Assembly: GCF_047948215.1 (NCBI RefSeq)
Contig: NC_134463.1
Location: forward strand, 100,158,657 to 100,222,656
Reading direction: 5' to 3'
DNA: 64,000 nt
From: Lycorma delicatula
Lineage: Eukaryota > Arthropoda > Insecta > Hemiptera > Fulgoridae
Part shown: one piece after another, positions 12,625 through 24,665 of the stretch
How the letters are laid out: the number at the start of each line of letters is the position of its first letter
How positions within the stretch are numbered: position 1 is the first letter of the stretch
Program-made: the position numbers and the translations under genes
Notes under the pieces: model-generated
What the model was told of the DNA's origin: nothing
Database searches by the model: none
What the model saw: only the letters and a program-made list of their open reading frames with translations

Positions 12625-13690
12625 TTTCCGCCTAGCTCTATAGCAGAGCTACAGCTTTAGAAGGAAAAGTATAGTAATCGCTCCAATTTGGGCATATGCG
12701 GTTTTCACCGGTTCGTGACTTTTTGACACCTAAGAAACGCCAAAAACACGGATGGAAATATTCCGGAAGTTAATGTTCGTATATACTTGTGTATTTTCGG
12801 TATCAACCTCTAAACCACCTTACATCTCCACAATTACTCGACCGATTTTCACCAAACTTGGTCAGATTACTTTTTTCTTTTCTTTTTCCTATTTAGTAAC
12901 CGGTAATTAACGTTCAGATAATACTTTAGAGGATGAATGAGGATGATATGTATAAGTGTAAATGAAGTGAGTCTCAGTTCGACTATTCCTGAGATGTGTG
13001 TACAACTGAAATCCAACCACCAAAGAACACCGGTATCCACGATCTAGTATTCAAATCCGTGTAAAAATAACTGACTTTACTAGGACTTGAACGCTGGAAC
13101 TCTCGGCTTCCAAATCGGATGATTTGGGAAGACGCGTTCACCACTAGACCAACCCGGTGGGTTGGTCAGATTACTTCTATATATGGTTCATTGATGCCAT
13201 TCAATTTTGAACTTAAATGGTCAAGGGGGTGAAGCTGTAGAGCAAGGCCACCCTCAGTATCGCAAGATCTCCTAATTAAGATGATATTTTTCTTAGGTAC
13301 ATATGTTAACGATTAAAAAATAATATTTCCAAAACATTTTTTTTGTAAAGTCGCATCCCCACCCCAAAAAATGGTCTATAAACTGGCGGCTAAGTGGGTA
13401 TACTACGACAAAAGTACCCCTTTTCACCGCAAGGAGCGCTAGTGTAGCACTGAAGTACAGCTGCTCTTGTCGTCTGATATATTGTGACGTCACAGGTTAG
13501 CGGTAGAATTAAATAAAGTTAGAACCAGTTAAAATACTTAGAATCATTGAATTAAATAAACAAAAATTATTATATTTAAATAAAATGATAAATATTCTAA
13601 ATGAAGTTGTGTGTAAGCCGTGCATTAGAAGAAAGCCGCGTGATGGGAAAGCCCTATAACTGTGTTGTCAGCTTTTTTTTTATCTTTTAC
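12625..13690. repeat. Dispersed repeat family B, copy 2 (with SINE inside)
   Basis: This is the second copy of the ~760-bp family seen at 9.9-11.1 kb, split by the SINE at 12873-13161. It keeps a segment (about 13375-13480) lost from copy 1. No coding potential or family assignment was found. Confidence 0.8.
12873..13161 (-). mobile_element. tRNA-derived SINE, copy 2, with empty-site proof
   Basis: It is the same family and orientation as the copy at 10.4 kb. It is flanked by a perfect 15-nt duplication, TTGGTCAGATTACTT, at 12858-12872 and 13162-13176. The other family B copy carries the uninterrupted site (about 10160-10175), so the boundaries are certain. Confidence 0.92.
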
Positions 13691-14957
13691 GATTAATTTG
13701 GCTTTCTTATTCATCTTTATACCAATCGAAAAGGAAATCCTTCTGATAGGTGAAAAAAGGCCGTTTAAAATTTGAATATTTTTTTTTATTTGATAATTTA
13801 ACCCAATAAGGTTTTATAGTTATTTACCTTCCTTCTTTTATGCTTTTTAGTAAAATATATAAAACAATGTTCACTATGCGGGGAGTAAAGCGCTCGGCTC
13901 ATAAACTTTTTAATTCTTCCTTAAAATTGATTGTAAACTTTATTCGTCTAAAATATTGTCATAATCTTTTTTAAAATCGTTCAGGTGAGTAAAAACACAA
14001 GATATTTTTCAAATGTCAAAATTTTAACGCACGTACTTAAAATCTCAAAAAATAAATCTATCCAGCTAACGTTTTTTTTTTCGAGGTTCAGAGTACCTTT
14101 CTATAGTAAAATTGCTATCTAAAATCTTATTGTTAAATTAAATCTTTGTTTTCTTTTTTTAATGATGAAAAGAATCCTGAAAACATGAAAATAGAATGAT
14201 AATCTTAGCCCTTTATTTTAATTAGATAAATGTATCCACAGACAAAAACTTTTATCAAAATCAATTCAGTATTTTTTTTAGGACAGTAAGAAGAGGAAAA
14301 CTGACCAAAAATTATTAATTTATATTGTTTAGAAGAATATAAAAGCCCATAAATAATATTTGAATATACAAACTGACTTTACGTATCTATTATGAATTAT
14401 AAATTTGGTAACCACTCGTCTAGATAGTAATTTGTTCCCAGATAAAGAGATATATTTAAAAAATACTTCTTGTGATTTTAATTCGAGATGGACATTAATT
14501 ATAAATAATTACGCCTTAATATTATTCATTTAGAACAGTTTTAAATTAATGAAAAAAAAATATTATGAGAGTACCTATTTTTTAAAAAATAATTGTTACA
14601 AATAATATCTGTTAAACATGTAAAACGTTATAAATATTTACACAAATTGAAATTGTATAGTTTTATCGTATTATGCCATAGCATTTTGTTAAAAAAATAT
14701 TTTAGGATGTACAAACGAAAGTTATTTTAAAAAAGTAATGGAAAATTCTTTCAAAATTATCAGGACTATTTGATAATCCTCGTTTGCCAAACCGGTCTAA
14801 AAATTTCCTGCTGTTTAAAATCGTATGGCTCTATGCTTCGTATCTCTTAATAAATGAATATAATGAATATTTCCACTTTTTCCATAGATATCTCGTTTAC
14901 TGATATGATCTGAATATAGATAATAACCGTGATGTATCATAGATTATAAGTTTACTT

Positions 14958-15144
14958 CTATGTAGATCCTTGGATACCGGTGTTTTTTGTCGGTTGGGTT
15001 TTCGATTAATCACACATTTCAGCAACGGTCTACCTGAGACTGAACAAGACTGCACTTCATTTACATTCATACATATCATCCTCTAAAGTTATATCTTACG
15101 GTGGTTCCGGAGGTTAAACAGAAAAAGAGAAACAAAAAGAGAGT
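14958..15144 (+). mobile_element. SINE fragment (same family), 5'-truncated
   Basis: The body and tail of the same SINE family are recognisable: GGATACCGGTGTT, TTGGGTTTTCGATTAATCACAC, ATACATATCATCCTCT, GGAGGTTAAACAG and an A-rich tail. The tRNA head is missing. It is more diverged than the other copies. Confidence 0.75.
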
Positions 15145-15659
15145 ATGTATGTATAACATTAACAAAAACATTTTAGACAAAACGTTATTAAAAATTCTAA
15201 GAAGATAAAATATTGTTATATTTTCATTAAAATCATATTTAACTGAAAAAATGGCAGAAAAAATTAATTTATGAAGAGGTGTCATATAGTATGATTTTAA
15301 AAAAAAGATTAGGCTAATGAACGTAATATTAAATCACAAGACGCGATAAACATACTACTTTCATTAAAATTAAATTATTTAAGCTAACTCCATAACAAAC
15401 ATACAAACACTTTTATCATTTTGATATACAGATAACAAAGGATAAGATTTTTTTTTATCGATATCCGCACGATACATTTATGGCAAAAATGCTACAAGTT
15501 GTGGATAATGCTTTATGAATTTTATTAAAGCTTCACCATTATAGAGATCATACATACAATATGGCTTAATATCATTAACTCAACCTATTTGCGGTTTATG
15601 GAGCGTCAGAATGATTGATTAAAACCCAATATTATAACAGAAAAAGAATGAAAGAAAGG

Positions 15660-16085
15660 AAATAATATAACAATATCACCCCTACTTTTGGGGCCGTACT
15701 TTTAAGAGAAGGGGGGTACACGGTAGATTTTTTGGAGTTTACGGGGGTGGAGAACAAAGGAATCCGTCCGTAATCCTACAGTTCTTATCAGTGTCGGGTA
15801 TGTTTTTAAGATAAGTCTTCTCCCGCCTAAATCGGTCCAATCATATTCCCAACCTACCCCAATATATATACGGTATACGTAGTTGTAATAGGGAGTGAAG
15901 CCAGCTGTCGGTGACTCACTCGTTTACTTGTTCTGAGCTTCCCTTAATCAACGCGCATGCGCAAATAACCATTTTTCATTTTATTTCGATTGCCCTCTCA
16001 TCCTCTCTCTTTCTTCTATTACATTTCCCTATTATCTATAAATCCCTTCTTGTTTTGACAGCCTTTCTTATTCTTTTTCCCCTAC
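15660..16085. other. GC-richer block
   Basis: Contains G-runs at 15705-15760, the palindromic ACGCGCATGCGC near 15950 and pyrimidine-rich DNA to 16085. The 64-codon plus-strand ORF here (15911-16105) is not recognisable. Function unknown. Confidence 0.3.
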
Positions 16086-17317
16086 AATATCACCAAATTT
16101 TGTAATTATAACGTATCATGCCTGAATATCACCGAATTAAGTCATATTAAGTGAAATAATGGTGAGCAAGAAATATTTTTTACATATTAAATAAATAACA
16201 AAAACTCATAATGAACTGATATATATATATATATAAATATATAAAAGATACAAGGTTATTCATAACATTAACTTAACATAAACTATTATCCACTGAATAA
16301 TAAATAAACTCAGATTCTTATTGTGTGAATTTTTTTTAAATTTTTATAGTTCTTTTTTATATATTAATATTTTAAATTTCTATTATTTCATATAAAGTTA
16401 GGAAAATATATGCAGCTTTTTTAGTTTTAAAATTTTATTTTAATGTAAAGTACAATACAATCACTTTACGTTTTTTAATATTTTACGTTCTTATTCCACA
16501 GATTCTTTTCTGTTGTATATTTTATCATCAAAAAGTTATGTTGATATTTATTTAAATAAAATTGAAGTTATCTATCTACATATTGAAAAATGGATATTTT
16601 AAAAGGAAAATCATTTGACATGGCTTTTATCAGAAAATTGTTCTTTTTATTCTGCTGTCCTGTTTCTTAGCAATAAACTAAAATCAATTAAATAAAAAGC
16701 TTCTCAATTCCATCCCCATATTGGTTACATACAAGAATTGAAAGTAATTTTCCAATTATTCAACATCCTCAAGTAGTTATTAAAAATTCAATGTTTTTTC
16801 CCATAAAAATTCAAGAAAAAATATTCAAAAACTTATGATAAAAGATATATATTCCTTTATTCCGTATAATCATAGCTCACACTTGTTAGTAATCTGTTTA
16901 CGTTGTTTCTCGGCATCAATTTTCTTATTTTTATTAAGATGCAGATGTATCGTGTTTGAACATTTTGCGACCAGATTTTAATATATTAAATTCTTTGTAA
17001 GTTAATGAATATTTCATAAAGACATTTAAAAATGTAAACTAAAAAATAATTTTTTTCAAAATTTCATTAAATTCTGGCACCAATCAAACAGTAGGTAGCT
17101 AAAAAAACTATAGGTATAACAACATTTCGCCTACTATAGATTATGAAATCTACATCTCTTTTTTCCCTATGTTAAATTTTTTTTGTAATTTTATGTAGGT
17201 TTTCATAGTTTTCTAATTAAAAGTTGTCTACTGAAACTGGATTACATTGTTCTTATCAATATTTATATCACGTAAAAGAAAAATTAATTCGTAATTTACT
17301 AGAAATAATAACGGGAC

Positions 17318-18468
17318 ACAGGTTACAAACATCCAAATATACTACCGATATTTGAATGTTCAAAACCTGTTTAACATAGTGGTTAGCACTTTAATATATG
17401 TATTTATATGTAATTTATATATAATATATGTATTTATGCATTTTATAGATGAAATTAAAAAATTTTTTTTTAAATTTGTAAACTTGGATATAAGTAGACA
17501 CAGGTTACAAACATTCAAATATACTACCGATATTTGAATGTTCAAAACCTGTTTTGTTTAACATCATGTTTGGTCCATTTAATATTTTTTGTAAAATTTG
17601 ATGTTTAGATCATTCCCTTTGACAAGTATAATATCCATTTTTTAATTTTTGTTCCATATAAATCGCGTTTATTTAATAATATTAATATTTATTTAGAAAT
17701 TTATTTCTAAATATTTAATTATAAACTGTTGGTTGCTATTAATATTATTTAAACATTAAAATTTCCAACTATTTGAATATTTTTTCTATAGTTTGGAGTG
17801 GTGTTTAATGAGTGTATAATTCTCTAAATTATGTTTTTGAAAATGTAAAAAGACTTTTTTTCATTTCCTAGGAAACGATAAATGAATTAACAACAATCAC
17901 CATTTTATTTATTTAAAGCCTATTAATTTATATAGTTTTATTAATAATAAATGCTATTGATATAAAGGGAAGTAAGTTGATAGAGGTTTCTTTAAGAGGA
18001 CCTCGGTTTTACGTGTAGGGACATTAAAATAATGAAATATAATTTTTAATAAAAAAAATATTTGAAAATTAAGTAACTTTTGAAATTAAGCATGTTGTAT
18101 TTTATGTTAATTCATCTAATAACAATCAGTAGTAAAAATTTACCTTAAATTCTTCGTTAATTAGGAGTAACTAAATAACTGAAGACAGGTTACAAACATC
18201 CAAACATAGAACCTATATTTGAATATTCAAAACCTGTTTTGTTTAATCTTATATACGTAAATGTATTTTATAGATACATTTAACCAAAATTTACAAAATT
18301 TGTTTGGGCCGAATAATATTTGTAAAAATTTTATATTTAAATCATTCTTTCTGACAAACATAATGAGTACATCGGATTTATTTAATAATATAAACATTTT
18401 TAAATTTAGTTAATTTTTGATATTTGAATGTTCAAAAATGTTTTGTTTTACATCGTGTTCAGCACTTT

Positions 18469-18503
<35 letters not shown>

Positions 18504-18634
18504 GTTATATAGATGCAATTAAGGATTTTTTTAAGTTTGTTAACTTGGATAATAAGGAGACACAGGTTACAAACAACCAAATATAGCACCGATATTTGAA
18601 TGTTCAAAACCTGTTTAAAATCGTGTTTAGCACT

Positions 18635-18687
<53 letters not shown>

Positions 18688-18926
18688 TTTTATAGATGCA
18701 ATTAAAACATTTTTTGAAATTTGTTAACTAGGACAATAAGTAGACACAGGTTACAAACATCCAAATATACTACCGATATTTGAATGTTCAAAACCTGTTT
18801 AACATGGTGTTTAGCACTTGTATTTATAGATATAATTTTTTTTTTAAATTGTTAACTAGGACAATAAGTAGACACAAGTTACAAACATCCAAATATACTA
18901 CCAATATTTGAATGTTCAAAACCTGT
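17318..18926. repeat. Array of six 53-bp imperfect palindromes in ~180-bp units
   Basis: Six 53-bp elements lie at 17318-17370, 17500-17552, 18185-18237, 18562-18614, 18746-18798 and 18874-18926. Each starts ACAGGTTACAAACATCC (or a near variant) and ends ATTTGAATGTTCAAAACCTGT, so the two halves are inverted repeats. A half copy lies at about 18419-18455. The linkers share TTTAGCACTTTAATA, GCATTTTATAGATG and ACTTGGATAATAAG-like blocks and carry (TA)n tracts. Spacing is 182-184 bp for neighbouring complete units and 128 bp for the last pair. Confidence 0.85.
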
Positions 18927-19495
18927 TTTAACATTGTATTTCGTCCATTTAATATTTTTTGTAAAATTTGATATTTAGATCATTCTCTCTGATAAGTATA
19001 ATATCCATCTTTTAAACTTTGTTCCATGTAGATCGCGTTTATTTGATAATATTAATATTTAATAAATTTCTAAATATTTAATTACAAACTGTTGGTTGCT
19101 ATTAATATTTTTTATAAGTTGAAATTTTAAACTATTTCAATATCTCTTCTCTAGGTTGGTGTGGTGTTTAATGAATGTATAGTTGTAAAAAGTTTTTTTT
19201 CATTTCCTAGGAAACGATAAAGAAATTTTTAACAATCACATTTTATTTATATAAAGCCTATTAATTTATATACTTTTATTATTAATAAATGCTGTTGAGA
19301 ATAAGGGAAGTAAGTTGATAGAGAGTTCTTAAAGAGAACCTCCGTTTTGTATTGCAATTTAACTACACACGTGTACGGTATTATAATAATGAAATATAAT
19401 TTTTAATAAAAAAAAATTGAAAATTAAGTAAGTTTTGAAATTAAACGTGTTGTATTTTATGTTAATTCATCTAATAACAATCAGCAGTAAAAATG
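17553..19495. repeat. Segmental tandem duplication around the palindrome array
   Basis: 17553-18184 and 18927-19495 are long direct repeats. Shared blocks include GTCCATTTAATATTTTTTGTAAAATTTGAT, TTTCATTTCCTAGGAAACGATAAA, GGGAAGTAAGTTGATAGAG and TAATTCATCTAATAACAATCAG. Divergence is visible but modest. Together with the palindromes this makes the whole 17.3-19.5 kb interval one repeat complex. Confidence 0.85.
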
Positions 19496-19499
19496 TATT

Positions 19500-19502
<3 letters not shown>

Positions 19503-19556
<54 letters not shown>
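19503..19556. repeat. (TA)n microsatellite
   Basis: A pure TA run of about 54 nt lies at the right edge of the 17.3-19.5 kb repeat complex. It generates spurious ORFs on both strands. Confidence 0.95.
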
Positions 19557-19561
<5 letters not shown>

Positions 19562-21208
19562 GTATGTATGCGTTTTGCAAAAATCCTGATTCACTTTCTG
19601 AATACTTAACCGGGTGAAATCTGGAACATTAATTTTTAAAAATCTTAATAGGGAAACAAAGCATAAATTATTCTGATTTTCAACCTTTATGAGGGTTTGA
19701 GAAGGATGATGATAACCCCAAAATAATAACATTGTTTTTGTTCTAATAATTATTTAAAAATATTTATCATTATTATCCCTGAAAAGATATAATAGGTGAA
19801 TTTCAACTATCAAGTGGATGAAAGGGAGATACTGAATTTGAACGTAATTCACTATCAGTCTGTTTTTACTTTATATATTTATTATAAGTAATTAACCAAA
19901 TTTCTGAGCTACGAACGTCATGAGGACTTTAAAGATTACAACCCAAAATGATATATCAATTTAATTCGCTATAATTACTTCTAACTACCATTAATTCAAA
20001 CTTAATCGTTTGAATTTGGTTGCCGATAAAATTTTACGTTTTTACTTCCTTGGATGGATGTCACGTAAAATCGTATCGAATAGTATTTAATTTAAATTCA
20101 TCTGATTGGAAGCCGAGAGTTTATTATTTATTTCTTTAGTTTCCTGCTATGTCATAAAGATTAAATTTTTCGGGAGATTACGTGAAAATAATTCTTTTTT
20201 CTTAAATAATTCATTCTTTTTACAGTCGTTACATGTTAAAACATAAAAAAATTAAATTAAACAGTAGATTATTTGAAAATCATAAATATTTCTAAATGTA
20301 AATTATTAAAAATTATATACAAACAAAAACCGGCATATTTAAATTCATAAGCAAGGGATGGACATAAAATATTAAGTACATAAAATATTTTCCGTTTTTT
20401 CATCGGGATTAGATATAATTTAAATTATATTAACCGGTTTTGTTGCCGCGAAATTTTTATTTCGTAATGATTCCGTTAAGAAATTAGAACAATTAAGAAC
20501 ATTAGATATGAATCTCAGACCAAATCTGCATTCTATTCAAATGTACTGCATTACTCATTTTTTTCATACTATACTATATAATTTATTAATTGATTTTATA
20601 ATTTTAAAAAGCGTGAAAGCTTGTTTAACCTGAAAAAAAATTATTGTTATTTTTATTATATCTTGAACCAAATATAGTGCTTTTTGGCCAAAAAATACTA
20701 TTTTTTGGTTATCAGTTATCCAAAAAAATAACGGTTGATTTCTGACGTATATATTTACGTATTATTATGTAATACACAGTTGATTTAAAAGTAGTCTATT
20801 TTAATGGATATTACGTCTCTTCAATAGATCCATTATTTATTTACAAAACTTGGGAATGGCTTAAAAACCCCGACTGAAGTATGTAATTCAGCATGATAAT
20901 TTACTGTAAGTATAAAAATAGTTGGATAACGTACAATATATAGTAAATTCAGCTGATCCGGAATCTCGCTTGGGTTATTGCACGGAGATATAACTGTTTG
21001 GTAATATTTTTGGACAACCGATTCTCATTTAATTATTTATTTTTTTCTTTTTAATTATGGTGGTAAAAACGTAACATCTCATAAATTTGAATATTCCGTG
21101 GTTAATAATTTTAAAAAAAAACTGCAACTAACAATATAAAACGCTTGAAATTAAAATAAGTAATTTTTTGATGCAATAATCTGTATTTAATACGTATTTT
21201 AAAATGTA

Positions 21209-21211
<3 letters not shown>

Positions 21212-21268
<57 letters not shown>
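21212..21268. repeat. (CA)n microsatellite
   Basis: A CA run of about 50 nt ends in CGCACACA. Confidence 0.95.
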
Positions 21269-21457
21269 TTCCTGTGAAATATTTAATATTTCATTATTTA
21301 TAAAATATTTAAATCCTATGAAGTTAGAATTTGAAATTAGCATTTTTATTTAACATAAATATTTTTCGGTAATCTTTTGAGTTAAAAGTATGAACAAATA
21401 TATACTTTCTTATGAAAAATTAAAGATAAACTATGAAAATCGTTAAAGAGGACCTCT

Positions 21458-21530
21458 GATAGCGTGGCGGAGTGACGTCACAGGCTTTGATCTAATAGAT
21501 CCCAGGTTTGAATCCGATCAGCCACCAACT
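21458..21530 (+). repeat. tRNA-like segment (SINE head or tRNA pseudogene)
   Basis: AGCGTGGCGGAGTGACGTCAC resembles a D-arm with A box, and CCAGGTTTGAATCCGATCAG resembles a T-arm with B box. The segment ends GCCACCA. The ends do not pair as an acceptor stem and no clear anticodon loop is visible. Confidence 0.4.
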
Positions 21531-23569
21531 TTTCATATTATACAAAATTTTCATCCCATGTTTCCCCTCACAAATGTCAAGCTTACATGGTGAATTAATC
21601 ATGCACAATTAAATTGTAATTAGATAACTTTCCTCGTTATTATTGCAACGTATAATAATTGTTACTTTTATTAAGAGAATTAAAGATAACTTATATTATT
21701 ATTAAAAATAGAAATTTTCAAATTATTAATTTTATTGCTGGATTATAATTTTGATAATTAGAGTTCTGTATCTTAGTTCTGGCATGTTAAAATATTTTGG
21801 AAGAGAAAATGTTTATATTGTTAAAGGTTACCTGTTTAATATGTAAATAATAAATTATTTCTAATTAAAAAATTCTAAGATTACAGGTTTGAGTTAACTA
21901 TAAAATTATTAGTTATAACAATAATAAATACATTTCTTTTTTAACATTTCTTAGTTGTAATTGATTATTTTATATTAATTTTTTTTTTTATATTTATATT
22001 AAGTCTTTTTATTTAAATTGAACTTTTTATATAATAAATTTAAACAAAATAATTCTGCTTGCTGAGAAAGGATTAGTAAATAAATGTAAAAATTAAAAAT
22101 GTTTACTTTTAATTAAATAAAAATATTTTTTTCCCTACATAAAATTATATGCCGAATGCAATTCATAATCAATTGAATTAAATGTTGTGCTGTGTTTATT
22201 GTTACAAAAGAAATCAGCTCTAAGCTAAACAGATCTATTGAAAGATTAAAGAATTTAAAATCCGATTTAAATAATTCTTGTTTCATAAATTATTAAAGAA
22301 TTTATCAAATTACTTGAATTTTACATTTGAGGTTAGTTTTCATGCTTGCATTAATGTGGTGGTAAAATGTTTAAATTTTATATTAAAATAGGTTATATAA
22401 AATACAATTAAAATAACGTACGTATTTACGTCGTTAATTAAAATTTTGTTACGGATGTTTCAATTTAAGTTAATTTAACTATTATGTTATTAAATGTATA
22501 GGTTAAGCGTATATGAACTCGCGCCATTCATTCAATAAAATATTGCAATCCTAATTATCTTTCTGCTATAAAAACACCTTAACTTATACAAATTTCTTAA
22601 CCGTTTTATAAATATTATAATTACATATTAATTACCTTATAAAATATACATTTACTTACCGATATTTAAAGTATTTAAAAATGAAGAAAGAAGGTTAGCC
22701 ATTTCATCTGTGTTACAGCAGCCATCTTTGATGTTGTTCCTGCGTTCCATTTCGTTTTCTAGCATCCACCCTTCATATAACAAAACAGTGTTGCCACCCC
22801 TATAAAACTTCCATCTTTATTCTTTGAATAGCAGCCTCTTCTTCATGATTTTTCTATTATATAATAAAATAAATTTTCATTTTTAGTTAATTGTATTATT
22901 TACGTAATTATTTGTTTTATCTAAATAGCTTAATGAATAAATGTACAATGATTAAGATATTTAATATTGTAATACATTAGGCTAAACAAAAATAATTATA
23001 TTGCAATTAGTACAATTATAATTATTAAAAAAATATAATTTTGCAGAAAGATAAATTTATTTTTTAATGGGCTTAATATTCAAATTGTTTTAGACCTAAG
23101 ATTAATTTTATTTGTAGATCTTTATAACCTAAATAAGAACATGTAAATTAATTTTTTTCATGTATGGAATTAAAGTATAATGTAAAATAATTCATTTAGC
23201 ATCGGGTACAGATGTTAAAATAGTTTTTAAATTTATAAGTATTTTAATTTTTAAATCATTTTTAACATAAATAATATTTTCCTTCCGTAAAGTATTATTA
23301 TAATTTTTTTTCGGTAAAACGTTTTTGCCCTGTATTAAGTAAATCTTTTGTTTCATACACTAAAACGACACAATAGCTTGTTTCATTTCGTTTGTTAATT
23401 CCTTTCTTTGAAAAAAATAATTTTGATTGTGCAGCCATTTTCCGTAATAAACAGTGCGATACGATTTGTGAGACTGAATATGACGTATTTTTGGTGTACT
23501 TATTTATTTTATTTTCGATCTGTTTATTAGCAATTTGTTCAGCTAATGAACAACAAGCAACCCCTCTCT

Positions 23570-23800
23570 ACGGCTCAATGAGATAAGTATGATATGTACA
23601 TCACGTAAATAATACATGTATATATATGAAGATATGACATGTGGTTTTGTACAGACTCAGGCCGACCGTTCCTGAGACGTGTGGGTTAATTGAACCCCAA
23701 CTACCAAAGTACACCTTTATTCGCTGTCTAGTATTCATATCCGTATTAAATTAACTAACTTTTACTAGGATTTGAATCTCAGAACCTTCAGCTGGTGTAG
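23570..23800 (-). mobile_element. Related SINE subfamily copy, partial
   Basis: Shared blocks are CAATGAGATAAGTATGATATG, GGCCGACCGTTCCTGAGACG, GGGTTAATTGAACCCCAAC and ACTAGGATTTGAATCTC, the last containing the B box on the minus strand. The 5' head is incomplete. Confidence 0.65.
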
Positions 23801-23914
23801 TTGACACGAGAAAATAATTGTATCATAATATTTTCCGCTATCTTTTAATTAGTATACTTCTTATTCTTGAGACTAAAACTTATTTTATATATTTATTTAT
23901 TATTATTTTTTATG

Positions 23915-24052
23915 AAAGAGCGGGCATCAACAGCTACGGTCGATAGCCCGGTGGAGATCGGTAACGTACGAAAAGATGCCGTGTATGATCGGAATTCGAA
24001 CCCGGAAAATCCGCACGAAAAGCCGAGATGCTACCTACTCTCAACCAGATAA
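23915..24052 (-). mobile_element. SINE fragment or tRNA pseudogene
   Basis: On the minus strand, CTGGTTGAGAGTAGGTAGCATCTCGGC is followed by CCGGGTTCGAATTCCGATCAT, an A-box-like and a clear B-box-like pair. It lacks a paired acceptor stem, so it is not a functional tRNA gene. Confidence 0.5.
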
Positions 24053-24109
24053 ATAAATAAATTTTATTTAGTTTTAGGTAATAATACTTAAAACAAAAAT
24101 TGTTACTGA

Positions 24110-24665
24110 CAGAGCTCGGAAGAATTAAGAAGACGAGCATGATTTAGGTGCTTGGATGAAGTTATCCATCCAAATAGAGCGAACAAGGAATAATATTAAT
24201 AATATTTTTAAATCCTACGACCAAACGAAGGACGTATACAATAAGAAACTGATCTCGATGATGGGCAAGCTTAGGCGCTTTACGACGGTAATCCGACCAG
24301 GCGTTTTATACGCAGCAGAAGCGTAGCTCTGAACCGAAGGAAAATAGAAAAACTGGAACTTGCTGAGAGACGAATGTTAAGGGAAATCCTAAGAATTAGA
24401 TAGAATCATGGAAGAAACAAGACGAACGATTCAACCAAATTAAAGAATATCTAAGGGCAGCAAACATAAACCCGACGGATTTAAAAGTCAGAGTGCTTAG
24501 GAAAAATGTCTTAGATTCAAAGGGATCCAAAAGGAGAAGAAAGAATGAGTTAACCTAAACTGGACGGAAGAAAGGTGGAAGCGGCACAGTGAATGAACGA
24601 AGTATTGGAGAGCTGAAAAATTAGCCAGAAGTTAACCGTTGTACGTGAACCTGCAGTAATCGGTG
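24110..24665 (+). pseudogene. Non-LTR retrotransposon (RTE/CR1-like) reverse transcriptase C-terminal relic
   Basis: Around 24255-24400 the reading KLRRFTTVIRPGVLYAAEA, LNRRKIEKLELAERRMLREILRI matches the block after the catalytic core of RTE/CR1-type reverse transcriptases (KLRLYKTVIRPVLLYGSE..., LEVFERRILRKILG). Weaker matches continue to about 24640. Frameshifts and stops are frequent. No endonuclease or catalytic core is present, so this is a 5'-truncated, decayed copy. Confidence 0.7.

Larger units (their letters stand above)
19560..23560. other. AT-rich non-coding DNA
   Basis: Apart from the (CA)n tract and the tRNA-like segment listed separately, nothing recognisable. Short ORFs are driven by simple repeats or are chance. 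Confidence 0.6.

Noticed and set aside
19435..19732. ORFs on both strands reading through (TA)n
   Set aside because: Tyr-Ile repeats come only from the microsatellite.
21458..21530. Functional tRNA gene
   Set aside because: A- and B-box-like motifs are present but no acceptor stem pairs and no clear anticodon loop is seen; kept only as a tRNA-like repeat.
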